Part shown: piece after piece, positions 8,282 to 16,963 of the stretch
Position numbering within the stretch: position 1 is the first letter of the stretch
Layout of the letters: every line of letters starts with the position of its first letter
Assembly (NCBI GenBank): GCA_007128045.1
Contig: SKYG01000243.1
Span: 1 to 35,419, forward strand
Length of the DNA stretch: 35,419 bases
Reading direction: 5' to 3'
Origin: Bacteroidales bacterium
GTDB lineage: Bacteria > Bacteroidota > Bacteroidia > Bacteroidales > UBA7960
Made by a program: the position numbers and the translations under genes
The notes under the pieces: generated by a model
What the model saw: only the letters and a program-made list of their open reading frames with translations
The model's database searches: none
Told to the model about the DNA's origin: nothing

Positions 8282-10921
8282 TTATTCAGATTCCGGAGCA
8301 GCCTCTTCCCCTTTATCATCATCCTTCTTTGTGGCTTTCTCCTTTTTGGCAGCCTTTGGCTTGGTCTCTTTCTTCTCAGACTTCGCTTTAGAACCCTTTG
8401 CAGCCGCTTTTGGCTTCTCAGCTTCCTCCCCGGAGTCATCTTTATCATCGGACACAGCAACTTCAGCTTTCTTCTCATCAATTCCTTCAGCAACTTGATC
8501 AGTATCAGCCTCCGATACCTGCTCAACTTCAGCTTTGTCTTCGCTATCATCAACAGCTTTATCCTCCACGACAGCCGACTCTTCTGCAGCAACTTCAGGT
8601 GTCTCCTCTACAACAGCTTCAGCTTCCTTTTCAGGCTTTTCTTCAGCTTTTTCTTCAGCACCTTTCTCCTCTTTCTCTTCCTCTTTCTTCTTCTTTGCTG
8701 CCTCCTCCTTAGCACGCTGCTGCTTCTCGAACTTCTCCAGCTTGGCAGTACGCTCAGTTTCCTCGCTCTTCTCTATCTCGGATTTAAGGTTTGCCAATAC
8801 ATCGATATCTCCCAGGGTGGTTTTCTCCATTGTCTCCTTCATCTTCTTAACAACCTTGCTGGGTGATGTTTTCTCACGAGCTTTACGATCAGATGATTCT
8901 TCAAGCCTTTCAGAAGGTTTTCCATCCTGGTAAACCTTTGTATGGGAAACGACAATCTTTTTACTCTCCTTATTAAACTCAATCACTTTGAAGTCTAGTG
9001 TTTCATCCATCTTTGCAGGAGAGCCGTCTTCCTTGACAATATGACGTGTGGGCGCAAAACCTTCAACACCATATGGCAACGATACGATTACGCCTTTATC
9101 GGATGTACCTACAATGGTACCCTGATGTACAGACTCTATCGTGAATACAGTCTCAAAAACATCCCATGGATTTTCTTCCAGTTGCTTATGACCAAGACTT
9201 AACCTGCGGTTTTCCTTGTCAACATCAAGAACAACAACCTCGATACTTTCACCAATCTTGGTGAACTCAGCAGGATGCTTGATCTTTTTACTCCACGACA
9301 GGTCGCTGATATGGATCAATCCGTCAACACCTTCTTCTAATTCAACAAAGATGCCGAAATTGGTGAAGTTGCGCACAGTGGCAGTATGCTTAGACTTGGC
9401 AGGATATTTCTCATGAATATTTTCCCATGGATCAGGAATCAGTTGCTTAATGCCTAACGACATTTTTCTGTCTTCACGATCGAGTGTCAATATGACACCT
9501 TCAATCTCATCACCTACTTTCAGGAAGTCCTGAGCAGTACGCAAATGCTGCGACCATGACATTTCAGATACGTGAATAAGGCCTTCTACACCCGGAGCAA
9601 TCTCAATAAATGCACCATAGTCAGCAATCACAACGACTTTTCCTTTTACCTTATCGCCCACCTTCATATTGGTATCCAGCGAATCCCACGGATGAGGTGT
9701 AAGTTGCTTCAAGCCAAGGGCTATACGTTTCTTATTTTCATCAAAGTCAAGAATAACCACGTTAATTTTTTCATCCAGCTTGACAATCTCTTCAGGATGG
9801 TTTATACGTCCCCACGACAAGTCTGTGATATGGATCAGACCATCAACACCGCCTAAATCAACAAACACACCATAGGAAGTGATATTCTTCACAGTGCCTT
9901 CAAGTATCTGTCCCTTCTCAAGCTTGGAAATAATCTCTGCTTTCTGTATCTCAAGCTCTGCCTCGATAAGTGCTTTATGAGACACGACAACGTTTTTGTA
10001 TTCGTGATTGATCTTAACCACTTTAAACTCCATGGTTTTTCCTACATATATGTCGTAATCACGAATTGGCTTCACATCAATCTGTGAACCCGGCAAGAAT
10101 GCCTCAATGCCAAATACATCTACAATCAAACCACCTTTGGTACGGCATTTTACATAACCGTTAATCACTTCGTCATTGTCCATCGCCTTGTTGATACGCT
10201 CCCAGGAACGCAATGTTCTTGCCTTCTTGTGAGATAAAACCAGCTGGCCGCTAGTGTCTTCCTGACTTTCAACATATACCTCAATGACATCACCAGGTTT
10301 CAGGTTCGGGTTGTATCTGATTTCACCGGCAGGAATAACACCGTCCGATTTAAACCCAATATTTACAACAACCTCACGTGTATTAATAGACACTACTGTC
10401 CCGTCAATCACTTCACCTTCTCCAATAGACTTGAGCGTCTCATCATATATGCTTTCCAAACGTTTCCGCTCAGATTCAGAATATGCATCCTGCTTTTTCC
10501 CTACTGAGTCCCAGTCAAAATCACCTGGAACCTGCGCAGAAAATGCATCCTCCGGTTTTCCATCATCACTATCGGCAGTTACGTCTTCAATCGCGACCTC
10601 CTCAATAGGTTCCTCCGTCTGAGGTGCTTCAGCAGTTGCCCCAACAGGATCATCAGCGATCACTTCTTCCGGCTTGGTATCCGCTACAGGATCGGTTGCC
10701 GGTTCATTGTCCGGTACAGTGTCTTCTGTATCGTCAGCTTTCTGATCTTCGGTATCAGATGCTTTGGCTGAACCATCTTCTGTGTTGGACTCAGCAGCAA
10801 CATCATTATCTACTGTCTCATTATCAGACTGCTCTGTTTTATTGACTTTGGATGTGCTTTCTTCTGCCGGTGATTCATTTCCGAGTTCATCCGGATGTAC
10901 GTTTTTGTTTTCTTCTGACAT
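8282..10921 (-). CDS. rpsA: 30S ribosomal protein S1 with long acidic N-terminal and Lys/Glu/Ala-rich C-terminal tails
   Basis: An 879-residue protein with six S1 RNA-binding domains, at about 168-235, 250-315, 335-405, 422-490, 505-580 and 595-662. The central ones have the classic GVFVDL...GLIHITDLSW pattern. S1 binds mRNA leaders on the 30S subunit, important in Bacteroidota, which rely little on Shine-Dalgarno pairing. The core is ordinary, but residues 1-130 are a strongly acidic, Thr/Ala/Asp/Glu-rich extension. Residues about 665-879 are a low-complexity Lys/Glu/Ala/Val tail ending in Lys- and Ala-rich stretches. I recall typical Bacteroidota S1 proteins as near 600 residues, so both tails are large. 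The gene is preceded by a good promoter flanked by a 10-bp inverted repeat. Confidence 0.93.
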   Translation of the reverse strand: MSEENKNVHPDELGNESPAEESTSKVNKTEQSDNETVDNDVAAESNTEDGSAKASDTEDQKADDTEDTVPDNEPATDPVADTKPEEVIADDPVGATAEAPQTEEPIEEVAIEDVTADSDDGKPEDAFSAQVPGDFDWDSVGKKQDAYSESERKRLESIYDETLKSIGEGEVIDGTVVSINTREVVVNIGFKSDGVIPAGEIRYNPNLKPGDVIEVYVESQEDTSGQLVLSHKKARTLRSWERINKAMDNDEVINGYVKCRTKGGLIVDVFGIEAFLPGSQIDVKPIRDYDIYVGKTMEFKVVKINHEYKNVVVSHKALIEAELEIQKAEIISKLEKGQILEGTVKNITSYGVFVDLGGVDGLIHITDLSWGRINHPEEIVKLDEKINVVILDFDENKKRIALGLKQLTPHPWDSLDTNMKVGDKVKGKVVVIADYGAFIEIAPGVEGLIHVSEMSWSQHLRTAQDFLKVGDEIEGVILTLDREDRKMSLGIKQLIPDPWENIHEKYPAKSKHTATVRNFTNFGIFVELEEGVDGLIHISDLSWSKKIKHPAEFTKIGESIEVVVLDVDKENRRLSLGHKQLEENPWDVFETVFTIESVHQGTIVGTSDKGVIVSLPYGVEGFAPTRHIVKEDGSPAKMDETLDFKVIEFNKESKKIVVSHTKVYQDGKPSERLEESSDRKAREKTSPSKVVKKMKETMEKTTLGDIDVLANLKSEIEKSEETERTAKLEKFEKQQRAKEEAAKKKKEEEKEEKGAEEKAEEKPEKEAEAVVEETPEVAAEESAVVEDKAVDDSEDKAEVEQVSEADTDQVAEGIDEKKAEVAVSDDKDDSGEEAEKPKAAAKGSKAKSEKKETKPKAAKKEKATKKDDDKGEEAAPESE

Positions 10922-10989
10922 TAATCTTCATAAAAATGTGGTTCCATCACCCTTTCAGTTGCTGGTGTTGGTAACCGGGTTAAACAATC

Positions 10990-11039
10990 AGTGAATTATG
11001 CCCCGTAAACGGGACTGCAAAAGTATGAAATAATTCACT
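10990..11039 (-). promoter_or_regulatory. rpsA promoter (TACTTTTG) framed by a 10-bp inverted repeat
   Basis: On the minus strand TACTTTTG (11025-11018) matches the Bacteroidota -7 element TAnnTTTG and is followed by CAGTCCCG. A small CCCG/CGGG hairpin lies near the expected start of transcription. Perfect 10-bp inverted arms, AGTGAATTAT (10990-10999) and ATAATTCACT (11030-11039), enclose this core with 30 bp between them. Such an arrangement could be an operator or form a leader structure. The leader to the ATG is about 90 nt. Confidence 0.65.
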
Positions 11040-11081
11040 AATAAAAAAAGATTAAGCTGATTTTTAGGAAACTACCTGTTC

Positions 11082-13532
11082 TTACGAAAGTACAGGGTCA
11101 CCCACTGTCTCATGAAGCATCACTTTATCAACCACCTCAATCATAAATTTCACATATTGAAATTCTAACCCCTTCAAATATAATTGGTTGATTTGCTCAA
11201 CATCCTTACGATTCTCCTCAGACAACACGATCTGCGTTATACCGTTTCTTTTGGCTGCAAGTATCTTTTCTTTAATCCCTCCTACCGGCAATACCTTGCC
11301 CCTTAACGTGATTTCTCCTGTCATGGCAACGCGTGGTCTGACCTTTCTCCGGGTAAAGGCAGACGCCAAAGCAGCAAACATGGTGATACCCGCAGATGGA
11401 CCATCTTTGGGTGTTGCACCTTCAGGAATATGCATATGCACATTGTATTTCTCAAATATGGCGGAATCGATATCCAATAAGGGTGCATTAGACTTCAGGT
11501 ATTCATATGCCAAAGTTGCAGACTCCTTCATTACATCGCCCAGGTTACCTGTCATGGTAAGCACTCCCTTCCCTTTACTGATCGTTACCTCAATAAACAA
11601 CACCTCCCCCCCGGATTGAGTCCACGCCAGGCCGGTCATCACACCTGCCAAATCTTTCAGGGGAGCCTCTTCTCTGTTGTATACAGCGGGGCCCAGAATC
11701 GTTGAAATATCATGCGTGGTAAGTGCTGGCTTCTTCTGCTCGCCCATCACCACAGATCGGGCCCGGGAACGTATTAACTTGGCAATAACCTTCTCCAGGC
11801 TACGAACCCCCGACTCACGGGTATAGTCCTGAATAATACTTTCCAGTATGGGCTTGCTGAACTTAAGCTGCGTCTTTTTCATGCCATGAGCATCAAGCTG
11901 CCGCGGAATCAGGTGTTTCTTCGCGATCTCTATTTTCTCCTCGACGATATAACCGCTGAGGTCAATCACCTCCATCCTGTCTCGCAAGGCTGGCTGAACG
12001 CCAGCCAGGGTGTTGGCTGTAGCTATGAACATGATATTCGACAGGTCGTAATCAACCTCAAGGTAGTTGTCATAAAAAGTATTATTCTGTTCAGGGTCAA
12101 GCACTTCAAGCAATGCAGATGATGGATCACCACTAAAGCTCTGATGTCCAACCTTGTCGATCTCGTCTAACACAAAAACAGGATTGGAAGACCTGGCTTT
12201 CTTCAGGTTTTGTACGATGCGTCCGGGCATGGCTCCCACATAGGTCTTCCTGTGCCCCCTGATCTCCGCCTCATCACGAAGTCCACCCAACGACATTCGA
12301 ATATATTTCCTGCCAATAGCCGTGGCAATGGAACGCCCCAAAGAGGTCTTGCCAACCCCGGGAGGGCCTACAAAGCAAAGAATTGGTGACTTCATATCCC
12401 CCTTTAACTTCAACACTGCCAAGTATTCAATAATTCGTTCCTTAACCTTTTCCAACCCATAATGGTCGCGATCAAGAATGGACTGTGCCTTCTTCAAATC
12501 AAAACGATCGGAAGTGTACTCATTCCAGGGTAACTCCACAAGGGTCTCCAGATAATTTAAATGAATGGAGAACTCCATGGCAGCAGGATTGATACGTTGC
12601 AACTTGGCAACCTCCTTTTCAAACACTGCCGCAACCTGCTTGCTCCACTTCTTATTTTTGGCGCGCTGCTTCAGATCATTGACCTGCTGGTCGTGCGGAC
12701 TGCCACCGAGTTCTTCCTGGATGGTCTTCAATTGCTGACCAAGAATATAATCACGCTGCTGTTTGTCTATGTCAACTTTTACCTTCGATTGTATCTGATT
12801 CTTTAACTCTACAACCTTGAGCTCCCTGGTCAGGTGGCTCAGAACGATGTTTGCACGGGTATTCAGATCAAACACCTCCAACAGCTTTTGCTTCTCTTCT
12901 ACTTCAATGTTAAGGTTGGCAGATATGAAATTGACCAGAAACACCGGACTTTCAATATTTTTGATGGCAAATGCCGCTTCGCTTGGCACGTTGGGTGACA
13001 GCTTCACGATAGAAATAGCCAGATCTTTTATCGTTGAGATCAAAGCTTTAAAACGTTGGGAATGTTTTAGTTTTTCACCTTTGTCGAATGAACTCACCCT
13101 GGCCTTAAAATACGGTTCCGTCTCCATTAATTCATGAAGCATAAAACGCTTTTTCCCCTGAATGATCACGGTAGTATTGCCATCGGGCATTTGCAATATC
13201 TTGATGATATGAGCTACCGTACCAATTTTATTAAGATCATTAAAAGAAGGATCTTCAACATTCGCATCTTTTTGCGACACCACGCCAATAATGCGCGAGT
13301 CCTTATACATGTCGCGTACCAGCTTGATAGACTTATCGCGGCTTACTGTAATGGGGATAACCACCCCGGGAAATAAAACAGTATTCTTCAACGGAAGTAT
13401 GGCAAGCACCTCAGGGATCTCCTCTGCTGCCATTTGTTCCTGTTCTTCATTGGAAAGAAGGGGTATAAATTCACTGTCCCCTTCCATTATATCAGTAAAA
13501 CCTATCCCCACTCCATCAAAAAGCTTATCCAT
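11082..13532 (-). CDS. lon: ATP-dependent protease La (Lon)
   Basis: An 816-residue Lon from the Met at 13532. It has the N-terminal substrate-binding domain (LPLKNTVLFPGVVIPITV near 46-63), an AAA+ ATPase domain with Walker A GPPGVGKT at 389-396 and Walker B FVLDEID near 453-459, and the C-terminal serine protease domain. The catalytic dyad is Ser713 (PKDGPSAGIT) and Lys755 (GGIKEKI). It degrades misfolded and regulatory proteins in the cytoplasm. An upstream Met at 13571 would add 13 residues; I prefer 13532 because that extension does not look like Lon. It lies between rpsA and the alternative glmU on the same strand. Confidence 0.95.
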   Translation of the reverse strand: MDKLFDGVGIGFTDIMEGDSEFIPLLSNEEQEQMAAEEIPEVLAILPLKNTVLFPGVVIPITVSRDKSIKLVRDMYKDSRIIGVVSQKDANVEDPSFNDLNKIGTVAHIIKILQMPDGNTTVIIQGKKRFMLHELMETEPYFKARVSSFDKGEKLKHSQRFKALISTIKDLAISIVKLSPNVPSEAAFAIKNIESPVFLVNFISANLNIEVEEKQKLLEVFDLNTRANIVLSHLTRELKVVELKNQIQSKVKVDIDKQQRDYILGQQLKTIQEELGGSPHDQQVNDLKQRAKNKKWSKQVAAVFEKEVAKLQRINPAAMEFSIHLNYLETLVELPWNEYTSDRFDLKKAQSILDRDHYGLEKVKERIIEYLAVLKLKGDMKSPILCFVGPPGVGKTSLGRSIATAIGRKYIRMSLGGLRDEAEIRGHRKTYVGAMPGRIVQNLKKARSSNPVFVLDEIDKVGHQSFSGDPSSALLEVLDPEQNNTFYDNYLEVDYDLSNIMFIATANTLAGVQPALRDRMEVIDLSGYIVEEKIEIAKKHLIPRQLDAHGMKKTQLKFSKPILESIIQDYTRESGVRSLEKVIAKLIRSRARSVVMGEQKKPALTTHDISTILGPAVYNREEAPLKDLAGVMTGLAWTQSGGEVLFIEVTISKGKGVLTMTGNLGDVMKESATLAYEYLKSNAPLLDIDSAIFEKYNVHMHIPEGATPKDGPSAGITMFAALASAFTRRKVRPRVAMTGEITLRGKVLPVGGIKEKILAAKRNGITQIVLSEENRKDVEQINQLYLKGLEFQYVKFMIEVVDKVMLHETVGDPVLS

Positions 13533-13649
13533 AAAAATTATATGTGTCAAATTGTCATTTAATCCGGGCATATTCCTACATTAGGTATGCTTCAAGTGTA
13601 TAGTACAAGCATTATGCCATAGGACTAACATGGCACATTGGCATATGTT

Positions 13650-13657
13650 CAAAACTA
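13650..13657 (-). promoter_or_regulatory. Candidate -7 promoter element TAGTTTTG for lon
   Basis: On the minus strand TAGTTTTG fits TAnnTTTG, about 118 bp upstream of the chosen lon start. The presumed leader contains a TGCCAT/ATGGCA hairpin (13615-13620 with 13630-13635). No convincing -33 element is seen. Confidence 0.5.
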
Positions 13658-13714
13658 TTAAACAATTAGGTTGGTTAACAGGTCACCGGATAGATGGGCT
13701 GATGGCCATGCAGG

Positions 13715-14902
13715 TCATACCTTTCTATAAGAAACAGTATTCTCGAAAACATACCGCAGAATGTCCTCATCAACTTTTTTAAATTCCATATTTCGCCTGC
13801 CGTAAACAAGACGGGCAGTCTGGATGGCCTTTTCGATCTTGACAGGTGTAAATCCGGCAACGCTGCCCCAGGTGAATGAAGGTATGAAATTGCGCATGTA
13901 ACCTGAGCCAAACACCTGTGCGTTAATACCAATTACAGTACCGGTATTGAACATGGTGTTAATGCCGCATTTCGAATGATCGCCCATGAATGTACCGCAA
14001 TATTGCAAACCGGTCGTTACAAAAGCTTCTTCTGCATAATCCCAAAGCCTGATATCATTGTAATCGATCTTTAAATTGGATGTGTTGGTGTCGGCTGCAA
14101 TATTGCACCACTCACCGACCACACTATGACCCAGAAAGCCATCATGGCCTTTATTAGAATATCCAAAAATTACTGAATTGCTCACCTCTCCCCCAACTTT
14201 TGATACCGGTCCGATGGTGGTATTACCATAAATCCTGGCACCCATCTTCACCATAGAACCTTTGCCAATGGCTACGGGGCCCCTGATCATCGCCCCATCC
14301 ATAATAACCGCATCCCGACCAATATATACCGGACCTTCTGAAGCATTGATCATGACATGTTCCAATATTGCGCCTGCTTCAACAAAAATATTCTCAGGCG
14401 CTACAACACGGACATGTGATGGCAAAGGCTGACTCTCCCTGCCGCTTGTCAGCAAAGTATAGTCTTCAATAATGGCAGAACCATTCATTGTGATGAAATC
14501 CCACAAGTAAGAAAGCTTGCGTATGCTGGTGGTAGTCTCAATCGGAGTCACAGCATCAAGAATTTCACCATCCAAATTATCAATATCCGAATCACGCAAC
14601 CTGTGAGCAATTAAAACATCTCCGGATACGAGTGTCTGATTGGGTAACAGCAGCGATAGCTCATTAACAAGCTCCGAGGTGGGAAAAACACTCGAATTGA
14701 TCAACACATTGTCTTCCTCCTTAACAAGTGGGTACTTCTGCGACAGGTAATCGACCGTCAGGCTGGACGTCTTCGCCTGCAAAAGCATCTCCCACTTTTC
14801 GCGCATGGTCAGAATACCCACACGAACATCGGCCAGAGGTCGTATAAATGTAAATGGCAAAAAATGATTACGTGCCTGATCTCCAAATAGTATATAGTTC
14901 AT
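13715..14902 (-). CDS. Bacteroidota-type GlmU: putative sugar-phosphate nucleotidyltransferase/acetyltransferase with left-handed beta-helix
   Basis: A 395-residue protein starting MNYILFGDQARNHFLPFTFIRPLADVR... (first residues only). The N-terminal half resembles a nucleotidyltransferase but lacks the usual LAAGxGTRM loop. From about residue 170 it shows hexapeptide repeats typical of left-handed beta-helix acyltransferases (GPVYIGRDAVIMDGAMIRGP, GKGSMVKMGARIYGNTTIGP). This matches the alternative GlmU family of Bacteroidota, proposed to make UDP-N-acetylglucosamine for peptidoglycan and lipid A. The bifunctional role is assigned from family context. It follows rpmE2 on the same strand, but a terminator separates them. 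Confidence 0.8.
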   Translation of the reverse strand: MNYILFGDQARNHFLPFTFIRPLADVRVGILTMREKWEMLLQAKTSSLTVDYLSQKYPLVKEEDNVLINSSVFPTSELVNELSLLLPNQTLVSGDVLIAHRLRDSDIDNLDGEILDAVTPIETTTSIRKLSYLWDFITMNGSAIIEDYTLLTSGRESQPLPSHVRVVAPENIFVEAGAILEHVMINASEGPVYIGRDAVIMDGAMIRGPVAIGKGSMVKMGARIYGNTTIGPVSKVGGEVSNSVIFGYSNKGHDGFLGHSVVGEWCNIAADTNTSNLKIDYNDIRLWDYAEEAFVTTGLQYCGTFMGDHSKCGINTMFNTGTVIGINAQVFGSGYMRNFIPSFTWGSVAGFTPVKIEKAIQTARLVYGRRNMEFKKVDEDILRYVFENTVSYRKV

Positions 14903-14973
14903 TAATTGCAGCGTTAATGATCATGAATAAAATAGTTACATCTTATTTAAACCAGATAACTATACAGGCGAAG

Positions 14974-15011
14974 ATAAAAAAAATAAATAAAAAAAGCCCT
15001 CCGATGAGGGC
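14974..15011 (-). terminator. Rho-independent terminator after rpmE2
   Basis: GCCCTC (14996-15001), loop CGAT, and GAGGGC (15006-15011) form a perfect 6-bp stem. On the minus strand it is followed by a long T-rich run (A-rich on the plus strand from about 14974). It lies 35 bp past the rpmE2 stop codon. Confidence 0.88.
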
Positions 15012-15045
15012 CAATTTTATATGCTAACAAAAGTAGTTGCTGATT

Positions 15046-15306
15046 TTATTTTTTCGACAAATGCTTTTGATACTTTGTACGGAACTTGTCAACACGTCCG
15101 GCTGTATCAACGAGCTGCTGCTTGCCGGTATAAAAAGGATGAGACGTGTGTGATATCTCAAGTTTAATTTGCGGATACTCTTTGCCATCTTCCCACTTGA
15201 TGGTTTCCTTACTGTTGGCTGTAGAGCGGGTTAAAAAACTATAATCATTCGACATGTCGGTAAAAACGACAAAACGATAATTCGAAGGATGGATTTCTTT
15301 CTTCAT
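15046..15306 (-). CDS. rpmE2: 50S ribosomal protein L31 type B
   Basis: An 86-residue protein beginning [15 protein letters not shown], with the conserved [21 protein letters not shown] segment near 54-74 of the L31 family. The zinc-binding cysteines of type A L31 are absent, so this is the C-minus type B form, which works without zinc. It forms part of the large subunit near the central protuberance. It has its own promoter (TATCTTTG, 15393-15386) and a strong terminator, so it is probably transcribed alone. Confidence 0.95.
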   Translation of the reverse strand: MKKEIHPSNYRFVVFTDMSNDYSFLTRSTANSKETIKWEDGKEYPQIKLEISHTSHPFYTGKQQLVDTAGRVDKFRTKYQKHLSKK

Positions 15307-15385
15307 CAGAAACGTGTTTTAATATGTTATGACACTATGGGTGCCTCGCAATCACTGTAATGACATGGGCCATTTTTTCGGACTG

Positions 15386-15393
15386 CAAAGATA
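15386..15393 (-). promoter_or_regulatory. rpmE2 promoter -7 element TATCTTTG
   Basis: On the minus strand TATCTTTG matches TAnnTTTG and sits about 80 bp upstream of the rpmE2 start. It is preceded by an AT-rich stretch and followed by CAGTCC, the same downstream bases as at the rpsA promoter. Confidence 0.7.
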
Positions 15394-15435
15394 ACATATA
15401 TATATTTTAAAAAAAAGCCGTTTTGTCAATTTTTT

Positions 15436-16680
15436 TTAATCTAAGGTGTGAACTACCAGTCCACTTCTGAGTTTAGGTTCAAACCAGGTAGTCTTGGGAG
15501 GCATGATATTCCCGGTATCAGCAATGTCTATCAACTGTTGCATAGAAACAGGATACATAGAAAATGCAACAGCCATCTCCCCACTGTTCACACGGCGTTC
15601 CAACTCCACAAGACCCCTGATGCCGCCAACAAAATCAATGCGCTTATCAGTACGCATATTCTTTATTCCAAGAATCTCATCCAGAACCAGGTTCGACAAA
15701 ATCGTCACATCTAACACACCAATGGGGTCTGAATCGTCAAAAGTTCCTGATCTTGCCTCCAAAGAATACCAGGTACCTTCAAGATACATCCCAAACGTAT
15801 GCAGTCTGTCAGGCTTGTAAGCAATGCTTCCCTCCTCTTTTACTACGAAATGCTTGTCCAAAAGGTTAAGAAACTCTGTCTTTGACAATCCGTTAAGATC
15901 CTTAACTACCCTGTTGTAATCAATGATCGTAAGCTGGTTATCGGGAAACACCACCGCCATAAACAGGTTGTATTCTTCATCACCGGTGTGACCAGGGTTT
16001 TTCTCTTTCTTTTCATTGCCAACCAAGGCAGCTGCAGCGGTACGATGGTGACCGTCAGCAACATAAAATGCAGGCACTTCAGAGAACAATTGTTCCAGCC
16101 GGGTGATCACAGCATCATCGTCAATTACCCAAAACTGATGACCAAACCCGTCGTCAGCAACAAAATCATAAACAGGGGCATCTTTAACCAGACCGGAAAC
16201 GATGGCATCTATCTGCTGATTGGAAGGATAGCTAAAGAATACAGGCTCAGCGTTGGCATTTAACTCACGAACGTGTTTCATCCGGTCTTCTTCCTTATCA
16301 GGTCTGGTAAGCTCATGCTTCTTAATGTTGTTGTTCAGATAGTCTTCCACACCGGCACAACCAACGATGCCATATTGGGTCTTTTCACCCCATCGTTGAG
16401 CATACACATAAAAATGACGTTTCTTGTCCTGAACCAGATAACCCTTTTCAATAAACACCTGAAAATTAGCCTTGGCCTTGTCGTACACCTCCTGCGAATA
16501 CAGGTTAGTGCCCTTCGAAAGTTCAATTTCGGGTTTAACCACCCGCAAAAAACAATATGGATTGTCGCCGGCCTCGGCACGTGCCTCTTCAGAATTTAAA
16601 ACATCATATGGTCTGGATGCCAATTCCTTGACAATTTCCGCTGGAGGGCGATAGCCCTGAAATGGTTTGAATATAGCCAT
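15436..16680 (-). CDS. DUF1015 family protein, serine-cluster associated
   Basis: A 414-residue protein of the DUF1015 family. Recognisable parts are the N-terminal FKPFQGYRPP segment with SRPYDVLNSEEAR (22-34), and the conserved ADGHHRTAAA at 208-217, whose His pair and Asp could be catalytic or metal-binding. The biochemical function is not established to my knowledge. In Bacteroides-type genomes this gene commonly sits beside serC and serA, as here, so a link with serine or phosphoserine metabolism is likely but inferred. The start at 16680 is supported by the MAIFKPF beginning; an AATTCAAC/AACTCAAC array lies only 6 bp upstream. Confidence 0.85.
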   Translation of the reverse strand: MAIFKPFQGYRPPAEIVKELASRPYDVLNSEEARAEAGDNPYCFLRVVKPEIELSKGTNLYSQEVYDKAKANFQVFIEKGYLVQDKKRHFYVYAQRWGEKTQYGIVGCAGVEDYLNNNIKKHELTRPDKEEDRMKHVRELNANAEPVFFSYPSNQQIDAIVSGLVKDAPVYDFVADDGFGHQFWVIDDDAVITRLEQLFSEVPAFYVADGHHRTAAAALVGNEKKEKNPGHTGDEEYNLFMAVVFPDNQLTIIDYNRVVKDLNGLSKTEFLNLLDKHFVVKEEGSIAYKPDRLHTFGMYLEGTWYSLEARSGTFDDSDPIGVLDVTILSNLVLDEILGIKNMRTDKRIDFVGGIRGLVELERRVNSGEMAVAFSMYPVSMQQLIDIADTGNIMPPKTTWFEPKLRSGLVVHTLD

Positions 16681-16686
16681 TTTGTT

Positions 16687-16742
16687 GTTGAATTGTTGAA
16701 TTGTTGAGTTGTTGAATTGTTGAGTTGTTGAATTGTTGAGTT
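16687..16742 (-). repeat. Octamer array AATTCAAC/AACTCAAC before the DUF1015 start
   Basis: Seven uninterrupted 8-bp units lie on the minus strand, alternating AATTCAAC and AACTCAAC, ending 6 bp from the ATG. In mRNA sense the array has no G and no stop codon. It has the same unit and the same placement as the array before the FAD dehydrogenase on the other strand. Confidence 0.95.
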
Positions 16743-16797
16743 GTTACTTTAACCGCAGAGTCTCGCGATGTGATGCGCAAAGTCACACAGAGACATT

Positions 16798-16819
16798 GAG
16801 ACAAGGCATACCTTGTCTC
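16798..16819. repeat. Perfect 9-bp stem hairpin GAGACAAGG-CATA-CCTTGTCTC
   Basis: The perfect inverted repeat has a 4-base loop. The 50 bp before it carry degenerate CGCAGAG/CGCAAAG phrases. It sits between the start-proximal octamer array of DUF1015 and the stop-proximal array of serA. It resembles a dispersed palindromic element rather than a terminator, since no T-run follows. Confidence 0.75.
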
Positions 16820-16841
16820 TACTTCCTTCGACTTTTTGATC

Positions 16842-16961
16842 TTCAGACTAATAGACCTTCAGACTTTCAGACTTTCAGACCTTCAGACCTTCAGACTTTC
16901 AGACCTTCAGACCTTCAGACTTTCAGACCTTCAGACCTTCAGACCTTCAGACCTTCAGACC
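16842..16961 (+). repeat. Octamer array TTCAGACY at the serA 3' end
   Basis: Fifteen 8-bp units in unbroken register (one degenerate, AATAGACC). The last ends 2 bp before the complement of the serA stop codon (16964-16966). The unit and its relation to the gene are the same as in the array at 3-90. Confidence 0.95.
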
Positions 16962-16963
16962 TT

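Noticed and set aside
8398-8933. Plus-strand Ser/Leu/Phe-rich open frames opposite the S1 tail
   Set aside because: They are the complement of Lys/Glu-coding low-complexity sequence in rpsA and have no independent gene features.
13530-13554. TTGACA followed closely by TATAAT on the minus strand at the lon start
   Set aside because: The spacing is only about 3 bp and the site overlaps the start codon; it is also not the promoter type of this group.
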